DNA of 64,000 bases from contig JAFTUC010000005.1 of the NCBI GenBank assembly GCA_017466445.1, positions 62,001 to 126,000 on the forward strand, read 5' to 3'. Made by a program: the position numbers and the translations under genes. Every line of letters begins with the position of its first letter. The stretch's first letter is position 1. The notes beneath the pieces were generated by a model, which saw only the letters and a program-made list of their open reading frames with translations, had not been told where the DNA came from and did no database searches. This DNA is from Clostridia bacterium. Its GTDB lineage: Bacteria; Bacillota; Clostridia; Oscillospirales; CAG-272. Of this stretch, positions 43,594 to 52,522 are shown in pieces.

Positions 43594-44031
43594 ATGAACA
43601 GTATCGCACCGTACGAGCTTTTGGGACTGCTTCACAGAGTATCCAAGATGGCACGCCCACCGCGTCCTGAGGGACCGTGCGAGGGTGAGACCGTCAGAGG
43701 CAGAGGCAGGATACTCACGACCCTTTGCAAGGAAGACGGTCTGAGTCAAAAAACGCTTTCCGACAGACTCGGGATCCGTCCGCAATCGCTTTCCGAGGCT
43801 ATAGTAAAGCTTATCGACGAAGGCTTTGTAAAGCGTCTTCCGAGCGACAGCGACAAAAGAGAGCTTCTCATATTCATAACCGACGAGGGAAGGAAAAAGG
43901 GCGAGGAGATCCGCGCACGGCGCGAGCTTTTCGCAAACGATTTTTTCTCTCCTCTTTCCGAAAAGGAGAAGAACTCTCTGTTTGAGATAATGAAAAAGCT
44001 CGAAGAAAACTCAAAGGAGGAAAACATATGA
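43594..44031 (+). CDS. MarR-family transcriptional regulator
   Basis: The 145-residue protein has the MarR winged helix (LSDRLGIRPQSLSEAIVKLI, then the wing SDKRELLIFITDEG). I start it at ATG 43594, which has AAAGGAG upstream; the longer frame would place the start inside the promoter. Its stop overlaps the ATG of the ABC transporter by four bases, so the pair is coupled. It probably represses its own operon through the paired palindromes and is released by a drug or metabolite. Confidence 0.93.
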   Translation: MNSIAPYELLGLLHRVSKMARPPRPEGPCEGETVRGRGRILTTLCKEDGLSQKTLSDRLGIRPQSLSEAIVKLIDEGFVKRLPSDSDKRELLIFITDEGRKKGEEIRARRELFANDFFSPLSEKEKNSLFEIMKKLEENSKEENI

Positions 44032-46022
44032 ATCCGGGATTCGGACCTCCGCCCGATCCGCGCGCCATGATGGAAAAATTGAAGGAGCCGAAGCCAAAAT
44101 CGCTTCGCGAGGTACCCTCGTACCTAAAAAAAGTCATACGCGGATTTTTCTCACGCCTTCTTTACATAGTAAAGCTCGTGTGGGAGGCAAAGCCCTCTCT
44201 TCTCTTTCTTATGATATTCATGTCGGTCTTCGACGGCGTAATGCCTGTCATCGGATCGCTCATATCGGCAAATCTTCTAAACAAGCTCTACTTAGTCCTT
44301 ATACATCTCGAAAGCTTCAAAACTCCCGCATCCTTCTCAATAATCCTCTTTCCGCTTCTGCTTCAGTTCGGATTTCTCTTTTTCAGAAGTCTTGTTGCGA
44401 ACATAAGCACCATAATAAACCGCACGTCATCCGAGATCGTTACAAATCACATCAAGCGCAAGATAATGAAGAAGGCACGCGAGCTCGACATTTCGAGCTT
44501 TGATATGCCCGATTTTTACGAGCGTCTTGAAAACGCCAACCGCGAGGCAAGCATACGTCCGATAAACGTTCTCAACTCGACCTTCAGCATAGTCAGTACC
44601 GTAATAAGTATAGTATCGTACATAATCATCCTTTCGACGGTAGCGTGGTGGGCATCTCTTGTGACCATAGCCTTCGCCATTCCGTCCGCTATAATAAATT
44701 TCAAATACAGACGCAAGAATTTTATGTACATGCGCAGAAATTCAAAGGAGAGGCGTCAGCTTAATTATTACAGCGACCTTACGATAAACAAGAACACGGT
44801 CAAGGAGGTCAGACTTTTTGATCTCAACGAGACCTTTGAGAAGAAATACGATGAGGTCTTCCAAAAATATTATGAGGGGCACAGGAAGCTGATACGAGAC
44901 GAGGGCATCTGGCACATAGTGCTTTCCTTCTTCTCTACTGCAATAAACTGTCTGCTGTTTCTCTTTATCGCAAACGGCGTACGAACGGGAATGGTCTCCG
45001 AGATCGGTCAGTATTCTCTGTATTCAGGCGCGCTCACATCGATATCAAACGGAATAAACACGCTGATATCGACCTCGTCCGCCATATACGAGGGTACGCT
45101 GTTTATCGAAAACATGATAATATTCATGAACGAGAAAAAGAAGATCGTTCCGCTCGACAGTGAAAGGGTCGAGCCTATCATAAGAGGAAAGGGGCACACG
45201 GTCGAATTCAGAAACGTAAGCTTTTCCTATCCCGGAACCGAAACAACAGTGCTGAAAAACGTCAGCTTCAGGCTCGACCCGGGTGATACCGCAGTACTCG
45301 TCGGTCTCAACGGTGCCGGAAAAACCACGCTGATAAAGCTTCTCACCCGTCTTTACGATCCGAGCGAGGGCGTGATCCTTTTTGACGGCAAGGACATCCG
45401 CTCTTACGATCCCGCGGAGCTTTACAAGGTCTTCGGCATCATATTCCAGGATTTCGGAAAATACGCGTTCACCGCGGGAGAAAACATCTCGTTCGGCGAA
45501 ATAGAAAGAGAAGCCGACATCGAGGATATAAGATACGCGGCATCACAGTCGGGTGCCGATGACTTTATAGAAAAATTCCCGAACGGATACGATACTCCGC
45601 TTATGAGAATATTTGAGCAGAACGGACTTGAGCTTTCTATCGGACAGTGGCAAAAGCTTTCTATATCCCGCGCATTCTACCGAAACAGCGACATACTTAT
45701 CCTTGACGAGCCGACCGCTTCTCTTGATCCTATGGCGGAGCAGGAGATATACAACCAGTTCGACGAGCTCAGAAAGGACAAGACTACCCTTTTCGTCTCG
45801 CACCGTCTTTCGAGCGCCACGACTGCCGACAAGATAATCGTACTCAAATACGGTGAGATAACAGAGATGGGTAGACACGACGAGCTTATGGCGAAAAAGG
45901 GCGAGTATTACACCCTTTTTTCAACGCAGGCGAAGCGATATCTCGGAGAGGATCACGAATCCCTTAACGTAGAATCTCATAACGGAGATGCTCCCTCTTA
46001 CGCAAAAAACGATGGCGTATAA
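44028..46022 (+). CDS. ABC half-transporter with fused ATPase (exporter)
   Basis: The 664-residue protein has a six-helix membrane domain (about residues 50-350) and a nucleotide-binding domain: Walker A GLNGAGKTT near 425, signature LSIGQWQ near 535 (instead of LSGGQ) and Walker B LILDEPTASLD near 555. It should form a homodimeric or heterodimeric exporter of drugs, peptides or lipids. The N-terminus begins with a Pro-rich PGFGPPPDPR segment. AAGGAGG precedes the ATG. Coupling to MarR suggests inducible efflux. Confidence 0.94.
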   Translation: MNPGFGPPPDPRAMMEKLKEPKPKSLREVPSYLKKVIRGFFSRLLYIVKLVWEAKPSLLFLMIFMSVFDGVMPVIGSLISANLLNKLYLVLIHLESFKTPASFSIILFPLLLQFGFLFFRSLVANISTIINRTSSEIVTNHIKRKIMKKARELDISSFDMPDFYERLENANREASIRPINVLNSTFSIVSTVISIVSYIIILSTVAWWASLVTIAFAIPSAIINFKYRRKNFMYMRRNSKERRQLNYYSDLTINKNTVKEVRLFDLNETFEKKYDEVFQKYYEGHRKLIRDEGIWHIVLSFFSTAINCLLFLFIANGVRTGMVSEIGQYSLYSGALTSISNGINTLISTSSAIYEGTLFIENMIIFMNEKKKIVPLDSERVEPIIRGKGHTVEFRNVSFSYPGTETTVLKNVSFRLDPGDTAVLVGLNGAGKTTLIKLLTRLYDPSEGVILFDGKDIRSYDPAELYKVFGIIFQDFGKYAFTAGENISFGEIEREADIEDIRYAASQSGADDFIEKFPNGYDTPLMRIFEQNGLELSIGQWQKLSISRAFYRNSDILILDEPTASLDPMAEQEIYNQFDELRKDKTTLFVSHRLSSATTADKIIVLKYGEITEMGRHDELMAKKGEYYTLFSTQAKRYLGEDHESLNVESHNGDAPSYAKNDGV

Positions 46023-46028
46023 AGGGTA

Positions 46029-46057
46029 TTGACATTTAGGTTAAAAACGTATAAAAT
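46029..46057 (+). promoter_or_regulatory. SigA promoter of the DUF1015 gene
   Basis: TTGACA (46029-46034) and TAAAAT (46052-46057) are 17 nt apart and lie 39 nt before the ATG. Confidence 0.85.
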
Positions 46058-46095
46058 AGTACTTGTCTCATCTGAAATTTGAAAGGAAAAACGAA

Positions 46096-47289
46096 ATGAA
46101 AAGAAAATATCTTTACCCCGCAGACATAATGCTTCCAAAAAAAGGATTTGAAAAATGGGCGGTAGTTGCCTGCGATCAGTATACGAGCGAGCCCGATTAC
46201 TGGAATGCGGTCGAGTCCTTTGTCGGAGAAGATCCCTCCACCCTTCGTATAACGCTTCCCGAGATATATCTTTCGGGAAACGTACAGGAGCGTATCGACA
46301 GGGTCAATGCAAATATGAAGAGCTACGTTGAAAACGGAGTTTTCGAAACCTTCGAAAATTCCATGATATATGTCGAGCGCGAGATCTCGTCGGGCGAGAT
46401 CCGTCACGGGATAGTCGGAGCGCTCGATCTTACCGAGTACGATTGGCATCCCGGCGCAAAATCGCTCATACGCGCGACCGAGCAGACGGTCATCGAAAGG
46501 ATCCCGCCGAGAGTGGAGATCAGAAAGAACGCTCCGCTCGAGCTTCCTCACATTCTCATTCTGATCGACGATCCCGAAAACAAGGTACTCGGAGCGCTCG
46601 AATCTGCCAAATCCGAAATGAAGAAGGCATACGGCTTCGATCTTATGCAGTCCTCGGGACACATTGACGGATATTTCATCAACGAGTCTATGCAGACAGC
46701 GATAAACGAGGCGCTTTCCACTTTGATTTCCGAGGACGGCATGCTCTTTGCGGTAGGCGACGGAAATCACTCGCTCGCAACGGCCAAGGAATGCTACGAG
46801 AGAAATCCTTCCGAAATGTCAAGGTACGCTCTTTGCGAGATAGTAAACATTCACGATTCCTCACTCGTTTTCGAGCCGATATACCGCGTTGTTTTCGGCG
46901 TTTCGCCCGAAGATATGCTCACATCCATAGAAGCATATTTCGGTCGTTGCGACGCAGAAAACGGCCGCAAGGTACGCTATCTGTACAAAGGATGTGAGAA
47001 AGAACTTTGTATCGATACAAACGGATCGCTTACGGTCGGCGCGCTTCAGAATTTCCTCGACTCCTACGTAAATGAGCACGAGGGCGCTTCTATTGATTAC
47101 ATACACGGTGAGGATGTCGTTGCAAAGCTTTCCGAAAAGGAAAACACGGTCGGATTTATATTCGACGGAATGAAAAAGAGCGAGCTCTTCCCTGCCATAA
47201 TGCTCGACGGAGTCCTTCCGAGAAAGACCTTCTCGATGGGACACGCTTCGGACAAAAGATTCTATATCGAGGCAAGAAAGATAAAGTAA
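46096..47289 (+). CDS. DUF1015 family protein
   Basis: The 397-residue protein is a full-length member of DUF1015, recognisable by the N-terminal WAVVACDQYTSEPDYW and the central AVGDGNHSLATAKECYE motif, which looks like a catalytic loop. The family is widespread in Clostridia and its function is not established. I start it at ATG 46096 with GAAAGGAAA upstream; the ATG-containing region further upstream lies at the transcription start. It is monocistronic. Confidence 0.9.
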   Translation: MKRKYLYPADIMLPKKGFEKWAVVACDQYTSEPDYWNAVESFVGEDPSTLRITLPEIYLSGNVQERIDRVNANMKSYVENGVFETFENSMIYVEREISSGEIRHGIVGALDLTEYDWHPGAKSLIRATEQTVIERIPPRVEIRKNAPLELPHILILIDDPENKVLGALESAKSEMKKAYGFDLMQSSGHIDGYFINESMQTAINEALSTLISEDGMLFAVGDGNHSLATAKECYERNPSEMSRYALCEIVNIHDSSLVFEPIYRVVFGVSPEDMLTSIEAYFGRCDAENGRKVRYLYKGCEKELCIDTNGSLTVGALQNFLDSYVNEHEGASIDYIHGEDVVAKLSEKENTVGFIFDGMKKSELFPAIMLDGVLPRKTFSMGHASDKRFYIEARKIK

Positions 47290-47302
47290 GCGTAGGCAAA
47301 GC

Positions 47303-47335
47303 AAAAGACAGAGGCTTTTAGGTCTCTGTCTTTTT
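47303..47335. terminator. Bidirectional terminator
   Basis: AAAAGACAGAG and CTCTGTCTTTT form an 11-bp stem with a 10-nt loop followed by Ts. It lies between convergent genes. Confidence 0.85.
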
Positions 47336-47351
47336 CGTACAGTAAATACTA

Positions 47352-48872
47352 TTATTTGGAGCTTGCGCGAATTATCTTGGTTTTATTTCCGTATCTGATT
47401 TCTATTTCGATCGGTTTTTCGCAAACAGCGACAATATCCGGCTCCTCGTTCTCCGACATTCTTTCCTTACAAATAAGATCGACAGAAAGATCGTTGATAG
47501 GATAATTTTTAACTCCATGCTCCTCGAGCAAGCGAACATCCCAGACTATCTTTTCCTCTCTTGCATACGGATGTATACCAAAAACGTACTCAAACAGTAT
47601 GCTTACGGGGAAAAGTCCGGACCAACCGACGAAATCTTTTTTGGCGGGCTCTCCCTTTGCGGCGCTTTCGGGTGCGTAATTTTCATAAAGTGTAGCATCG
47701 TTTTTGAAGACCTCAACTACGTTTTCAAGGCAGTTTCTCGCGATATCGTACGCAAGATCGTTATATCCGTTTTTCTCAAGACCCTTTAAAACCATATAGT
47801 TCGTCGGAGCCCATACGCCTCCTCGCCAATATCCGCCGTCTCCTCTGTATTCGGGATGATCCGCAGAGAGTGCGGGAACACGGCAGGGGCGCTTAAACTC
47901 ATTTTCGTTATTCAGATGAGCCACAAAGCGCTCAAGTCTCTCTTCGGGGATTATATCTGCCAAAAGCGACCAATAAGCGCCTACCGATTTCACTCTGTTA
48001 AGCTCACCGTTTCTCCAAAGATCGTAGTAGAAGGCGTCCTCGTCATCCCAAAGCTTATAGTTGATAACCGAGGTAAGATCCTCTACCTCTTTTTTTAGAA
48101 CGGCAACATTTTCATCGTCCGAGCGACCGATTATTTCCGCGAACTGTATAAGCATCTTCGCGGAAAGCACCTGCTGAATACAAGCGTCCACCCACACCAT
48201 ATGACCGTGCGAAAAGGCAACGTGATATCCCTTTTCGTGACGGGGCTGATTATCCATACCGCACCCGCATCCCGTGGACCAATAGGTACCGTCCGGCCAG
48301 GTTCTGAACTCTCTAAGCCACAGATGATAGGCAAGAAGCGGATCGAATATCCTTTCGAGTCGGTCCACATCACCCGTCTGGCAGTAATACTCCCATTCCG
48401 ACCAGCCGAGAACGTTCGGACCTGTCGACGAGGGATCGTGTCTTGCAAACTGCTCACCCTCCTCGATCTCGCACAGCTCGCGGCAGATAAATCCGTCCTT
48501 ATGCTGATGCGAATAGAAGTTTTCGAGCGTTTTTTGGAAATTGAAGACGCGGGAGCCGTATTTTCCGAACATAACTATAAATGCGGAATCCCACATAAAA
48601 AGGTATCCGTTAAAAGCTGTATCTATGTAGTTTGAAACGAACCGTGATTCCGCGTTTGCTCGTCTCAGATTAGCAAACGCGGTGCGCCAGGCAAAGTCAT
48701 AGCAAGCATTTACATCCTCGCGGCCATTCCAAACAGGCGTTGGCAAAAGATGCGATATCTCTTCGTATTTCGGAAGCTCCTTTTCCTCAGCAGGCATATT
48801 TAAAAAGACATTTTTCTCGACCAGCGGTGACGGCTTATAGCCCAGATCCTGGTTCATTCTGAATCTTGCCAC
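47352..48872 (-). CDS. GH63/GH37-like (alpha/alpha)6 glycosidase
   Basis: The protein (about 506 residues) has the (alpha/alpha)6-barrel signatures of trehalase and GH63 families: MWDSAF near residue 95, GGYWRGGVWAPTNYMVLKGL and ENYAPES with FVGWSGLFPVS near the C-terminus. GH63 relatives in bacteria act on alpha-glucosides or mannosylglycerate; the substrate here is unknown. I choose GTG 48872 as start: GAGGA lies 8 nt upstream, whereas the ATG at 48911 lies upstream of the predicted transcription start. No signal peptide is present. It is monocistronic. Confidence 0.8.
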   Translation of the reverse strand: MARFRMNQDLGYKPSPLVEKNVFLNMPAEEKELPKYEEISHLLPTPVWNGREDVNACYDFAWRTAFANLRRANAESRFVSNYIDTAFNGYLFMWDSAFIVMFGKYGSRVFNFQKTLENFYSHQHKDGFICRELCEIEEGEQFARHDPSSTGPNVLGWSEWEYYCQTGDVDRLERIFDPLLAYHLWLREFRTWPDGTYWSTGCGCGMDNQPRHEKGYHVAFSHGHMVWVDACIQQVLSAKMLIQFAEIIGRSDDENVAVLKKEVEDLTSVINYKLWDDEDAFYYDLWRNGELNRVKSVGAYWSLLADIIPEERLERFVAHLNNENEFKRPCRVPALSADHPEYRGDGGYWRGGVWAPTNYMVLKGLEKNGYNDLAYDIARNCLENVVEVFKNDATLYENYAPESAAKGEPAKKDFVGWSGLFPVSILFEYVFGIHPYAREEKIVWDVRLLEEHGVKNYPINDLSVDLICKERMSENEEPDIVAVCEKPIEIEIRYGNKTKIIRASSK

Positions 48873-48913
48873 AACTTTATTCCTCACATTCCGATAAAAT
48901 ATTTCTAACATGA

Positions 48914-48941
48914 ATTATATCATAAAACACATTTTTGTCAA
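48914..48941 (-). promoter_or_regulatory. SigA promoter of the GH63-like gene
   Basis: On the minus strand, TTGACA (48941-48936) and TATAAT (48919-48914) are 16 nt apart. The start of transcription near 48907 decides the choice of GTG 48872 as start codon. Confidence 0.8.
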
Positions 48942-49034
48942 GTGAAGCGCAGAATTTTACAGAATAAAATACTTTATTCGCCTTTTCCCTTTCGAGCGTT
49001 TCATCGCACCATAAATTACCACGGCAGGTTTTAT

Positions 49035-49064
49035 GTATCAATTATTAGCGCAAGGGCAACAATG
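49035..49064 (+). promoter_or_regulatory. SigF/SigG-type forespore promoter of sigG
   Basis: GTATC (49035-49039), 15 nt, then GGCAACAATG (49055-49064) matches the forespore sigma pattern (GNATA-N15-GGNNANAHTR) in the whole -10 element and four of five bases of the -35. No SigA-type promoter is visible in front of the gene. Confidence 0.72.
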
Positions 49065-49097
49065 ATACAGTAAAGTAAAACAAAGGATGCGGTAAAA

Positions 49098-49892
49098 ATG
49101 TATATCGGCAAGGTCGATATTTGCGGAATAAACACCTCGACTTTAAAGGTACTCACTGAGGATGAAAAGGAATCTCTCATAAAGCTGTCTAAGGCGGGAG
49201 ACGAAAAAGCAAGGAAGCGTCTTATAGACGGAAATTTAAGGCTCGTTCTGAGCATAGTTCAGCGATTTGCCGGTCGCGGAGAAAATCCCGACGATCTTTT
49301 TCAGATAGGCTGCATAGGACTTATCAAGGCGGTGGACAATTTCAATCCCGATTTTAATCTGAAGTTCAGCACCTACGCGGTTCCGATGATAATCGGGGAG
49401 ATACGGCGATTTCTGCGCGACAACAGTGCTATAAGGGTCAGCAGGTCGGTACGTGATCTCGCGTACAAAGCTCTGTCCGTAAGGGATGCTCTTTCTACAG
49501 AAATGTCAAAGGAGCCCACGACAGACGAGATCTACGCCCGAATGAAGAAGGAGGGCGACACTCACTCGCTTGCAGAGATATCCTGTGCGCTTGAGGCGAT
49601 AGCAGATCCGGTCTCGCTATACGATCCCGTATATTCGGAGGGCTCATCGTCCGACACGGTCTATATAATGGATCAGATAAGCGACGACGACAACTGTGAC
49701 GAGGCGTGGCTTGAGAACATCGCACTACGCGATGCGCTGAAGCGTCTCGGAGAGCGTGAAAAGATGATAATCTCAAAGCGTTTTTTCAGCGGTAAAACGC
49801 AAATGGAAATCGCGAGGGAGATAGGAATATCGCAGGCGCAGGTATCAAGGCTTGAAAAAAGCGCTCTCGAGCGCATAAAGAAGCAGATGTGA
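49098..49892 (+). CDS. sigG: Forespore-specific sigma factor SigG
   Basis: SigG drives late gene expression in the developing spore. The 264-residue protein has the SigG N-terminal signature KVDICGINTSTLKVL, the core LRLVLSIVQRFAGRGENPDDL, KFSTYAVPMIIGEIRRFLRD and RVSRSVRDLAYKAL, and region 4 GKTQMEIAREIGISQAQVSRLEK. These match SigG rather than SigF. It is not next to spoIIGA-sigE as in Bacillus, and is transcribed alone from a forespore-type promoter. It indicates that the organism is, or descends from, an endospore former. Confidence 0.95.
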   Translation: MYIGKVDICGINTSTLKVLTEDEKESLIKLSKAGDEKARKRLIDGNLRLVLSIVQRFAGRGENPDDLFQIGCIGLIKAVDNFNPDFNLKFSTYAVPMIIGEIRRFLRDNSAIRVSRSVRDLAYKALSVRDALSTEMSKEPTTDEIYARMKKEGDTHSLAEISCALEAIADPVSLYDPVYSEGSSSDTVYIMDQISDDDNCDEAWLENIALRDALKRLGEREKMIISKRFFSGKTQMEIAREIGISQAQVSRLEKSALERIKKQM

Positions 49893-49899
49893 TCGGTTA

Positions 49900-49937
49900 G
49901 AAAAAGAACTTATGGCAAAAGCCATAAGTTCTTTTTC
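49900..49937. terminator. Bidirectional terminator
   Basis: A perfect 17-bp stem (GAAAAAGAACTTATGGC and its complement, 4-nt loop) lies between convergent sigG and the CarD-like gene, with A- and T-rich stem ends serving both strands. Confidence 0.93.
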
Positions 49938-49939
49938 AG

Positions 49940-50479
49940 TTATATTTCCTCGGTAATTTCGGAAAGTCCGAGCTCGCGGCGTATAAAGGGACCTATCTCA
50001 TCTGCGGAGATACCGAGTGCGAAGGTAAATTCTTCTCTTATTATCTTTTCGGCGGAATGAAGTATCGAGGCATCCGAGTCGGATATTTTCTTCTTATTCT
50101 CCGAAAGCTCCTTGTTCTTTAGGTATATGCAGGATATCATAAGTATAAGATCCTCATGAGAAGAGCCTGTGAGGATATCGTGAAAGGCACGAAAGCGTTC
50201 CTTTCTATCCTCAATCCAATTCATGCATCCGTCCTTCGCGCGTCTAAGGATATCCTTTATCTCCTTTTCGCCCAGCACGTATCTCATTTTTGCGCAAAGC
50301 GTTTCGTTGTCCGTAGCGACATATATAGTCGACGCTCTCGGACCTATCTGCTCGAGAATGTAATAATTTCTTTCACCGATTATAGGAGAAAGAGTCATAT
50401 TTTTTATATCAGTTATCCTACATATTCCGCTTGTCGAGTAAACGACGTATTCTCCGACGTTATATTTTATTAGGCTCAT
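49940..50479 (-). CDS. CarD-like transcriptional regulator
   Basis: The 179-residue protein has an N-terminal CarD/TRCF RNA-polymerase-interaction domain (VGEYVVYSTSGICRITDI, residues 7-65) and a helical C-terminal part (residues 75-179). CarD proteins bind RNA polymerase and stabilise open promoter complexes. GGAGG precedes the ATG. It has its own promoter and a 5' hairpin leader. Confidence 0.92.
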   Translation of the reverse strand: MSLIKYNVGEYVVYSTSGICRITDIKNMTLSPIIGERNYYILEQIGPRASTIYVATDNETLCAKMRYVLGEKEIKDILRRAKDGCMNWIEDRKERFRAFHDILTGSSHEDLILMISCIYLKNKELSENKKKISDSDASILHSAEKIIREEFTFALGISADEIGPFIRRELGLSEITEEI

Positions 50480-50513
50480 ACCGACACCTCCGAGTGATTA
50501 ATAATAAAAGAAA

Positions 50514-50593
50514 CGTGTAGCCTAACAACCGGACTTACGCTGTTAAGCTACACGCTGCATTTATATTATAACAGAAAGCAAACGATTTTTCAA
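50514..50593 (-). promoter_or_regulatory. Promoter and 5' hairpin leader of the CarD-like gene
   Basis: On the minus strand, TTGAAA (50593-50588) and TATAAT (50570-50565) are 17 nt apart. The transcript would begin near 50558 and fold almost at once: CGTGTAGCTTAACA and TGTTAGGCTACACG (50554-50514) form a 14-bp stem followed by TTTCTTTTATT. This could be an attenuator or a 5' stabilising hairpin. Confidence 0.7.
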
Positions 50594-50623
50594 GCGCTTT
50601 TTTAATTTTTATCGCTGTTTTTA

Positions 50624-51313
50624 TCAGTCTTTTTCGTTATAGTGCTTATATCCCGGATGCTTACCGGTCACGTGATAATAATTCTCTCTGAGGTAGAGGA
50701 GCTTATCTATCTGAGGACGTTCGATCTCCTTTGCGCCGCCGAGAAGGTGTGCGGTGAGCGAGATCTTGGCAAAAAGCTCAAGCGTCTCCATTCGGTAATA
50801 AGCGGTGATAAGGTCGGCACCTACGGTAAGTGCGCCGTGATTCTGAAGCAGGAACACGTCGTGCTCCTTAAGATAGGGGGTTATCGCCTCGGGCACCTCG
50901 TCAGTACTCGGAGTTCCGTAGGGCGTGAGCGGAATAGATCCGATCGCTATGACCGTCTCGATCATAGAATACTCGTCAAGGCTCTTGCCTGCAACCGCAT
51001 ATCCTGTAGCTGTCGGCGGATGAGCGTGGACCACCGCTCCAACGTCCGCGCGCTCACGGTAGCAGCGAAGGTGCATCTTGATCTCACTGGAGGGCTTATA
51101 TCCGTTCTCACCCTCAACGACCTCGCCCTTTTCGTTGATTATTACAAGCTTTTCAGGTGTTATAAAGCTCTTACTGATTCCTGTAGGAGTCGCAAGAAAG
51201 TTTCCGTCAGGAAGCTTTACCGACACATTTCCGTCATTTGCGGCGACCCATCCGAGTTGCCACATCTTATGGCAGACGTCACACATCTGCTCACGAATCT
51301 CAATATACTTCAT
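50624..51313 (-). CDS. fucA: Class II aldolase, L-fuculose-1-phosphate aldolase type
   Basis: FucA cleaves L-fuculose-1-phosphate into dihydroxyacetone phosphate and L-lactaldehyde. The 229-residue protein has the class II aldolase/adducin fold: NDGNVSVKL, TPTGISKS, the SSEIKMH catalytic Glu, zinc ligands in HAHPPTATGYA and the later NHGALTVG. It ends the fucI operon, 25 bp after the serine hydrolase gene. Ribulose-phosphate epimerases are close relatives, but co-occurrence with fucI supports fucose. Confidence 0.88.
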   Translation of the reverse strand: MKYIEIREQMCDVCHKMWQLGWVAANDGNVSVKLPDGNFLATPTGISKSFITPEKLVIINEKGEVVEGENGYKPSSEIKMHLRCYRERADVGAVVHAHPPTATGYAVAGKSLDEYSMIETVIAIGSIPLTPYGTPSTDEVPEAITPYLKEHDVFLLQNHGALTVGADLITAYYRMETLELFAKISLTAHLLGGAKEIERPQIDKLLYLRENYYHVTGKHPGYKHYNEKD

Positions 51314-51338
51314 AAAGTTCTCCTTATTATTTAATTTA

Positions 51339-52514
51339 TTATCTTGTCAGGCAGTTATAAACCACGTTTCTGAGTCTTGGCTGATAGTAGGGCTCCTGCG
51401 GATTATGCATATGATGCGCATAGAAATAGGAAAGTCCCGTTTCGGGATCGGCAAGCACGGTCGCTCCCGCTGCTCCGCCCCATCCGAATTCACCGTAGCT
51501 TCCGTTGGATCCGCTGAGCGCCTTGTCGTTCATCGTTCGCACTCCGAGTCCGTATCCGTATCCCATAACCTGTCCCCAACGGTATTCCTTAAGGCGTTCG
51601 GGCGAAAGCTGATTGGTTCTTAGCAGCTCGACCGTTCCCTTTGAAAGTATCCTTTCACCGTTTGCGCCAAGTCCGAATCGCGCAAGCGCCGCGCAGAATT
51701 TCGAGTAATCGTTTATAGACGTCGTGATTCCCGCACCTCCGCTATCGTACTCACTTCCGTAAACGAGTCCGACGCCCTTGCCGACGTTTTCGTGATATCC
51801 GCCGTCCGCCGCGTGGACAGACATCTGAAGCTTAACGATATCGGTCTCGTCGCTTACACGGAAATTATACTGCTCAGCCATTTTATCGCGAACACCCTCG
51901 TTATGATAGAAGGTTTCGTTCATACCGAGCGGATCGAATATATTTTCCTTCATATAATCACGGAATTTTTTACCCGATATGACCTCGACGATCGCCGCAA
52001 GAACGTCGTGACTGAGGCTATAGAGCCATCTGTCACCCGGATCGAATACGAGCGGATCTGATGCCATACATTTAGCGACGGTAAGCGTATCCATTCTTCC
52101 CTGCGTGATCTCACGCGCCTTATCGAATCCGGGAGTCCTGCTATTATAAGTAAGTCCGGACGTCATAGTAAAGAGATTACGCATGGTTATCGGTCTTTTT
52201 GCCTTGCGGATATCTCCGTTTTCTTCCTTGACAGTTACATCCTTATATTCGGGAATAAACTCGTATATCGGATCGTCAAGAAGGAAATATCCCTTTTCGT
52301 AAAGCTGAAGAGCGCCGACAACGGTAGCCACCTTTGAGCAGGAATATATATTCACAAGCTTATCGGGGCTCATCGGTATCTTATTTTCCATATCGGCATA
52401 TCCCGAGCTATATGAAAATATCTCTTTTCCGTCCATACAAAGGGAGATAGAGTTTCCGGGTATTCTCCACGCCGTAAGTCTATCCATAAAATCCTTAAGA
52501 TCTGTAAAGTCCAT
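51339..52514 (-). CDS. Beta-lactamase-fold serine hydrolase
   Basis: The 391-residue protein belongs to the class C beta-lactamase/esterase superfamily. The nucleophile motif is SCSK (SxxK near residue 60), YSLSHDVLAAIV provides the Tyr region, and FGWGGAAGATVLADPETG matches the later active-site loop. No signal peptide is present, so it is more likely an esterase or amidase acting on an imported substrate than a drug-resistance enzyme. It lies between the SGNH esterases and fucA in the fucose operon. Confidence 0.87.
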   Translation of the reverse strand: MDFTDLKDFMDRLTAWRIPGNSISLCMDGKEIFSYSSGYADMENKIPMSPDKLVNIYSCSKVATVVGALQLYEKGYFLLDDPIYEFIPEYKDVTVKEENGDIRKAKRPITMRNLFTMTSGLTYNSRTPGFDKAREITQGRMDTLTVAKCMASDPLVFDPGDRWLYSLSHDVLAAIVEVISGKKFRDYMKENIFDPLGMNETFYHNEGVRDKMAEQYNFRVSDETDIVKLQMSVHAADGGYHENVGKGVGLVYGSEYDSGGAGITTSINDYSKFCAALARFGLGANGERILSKGTVELLRTNQLSPERLKEYRWGQVMGYGYGLGVRTMNDKALSGSNGSYGEFGWGGAAGATVLADPETGLSYFYAHHMHNPQEPYYQPRLRNVVYNCLTR

Positions 52515-52522
52515 AATTCACC

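Noticed and set aside
48909..48911. ATG at 48911 as start of the GH63-like gene
   Set aside because: It lies between the -10 box and the predicted transcription start; GTG 48872 has a good ribosome site and is downstream.
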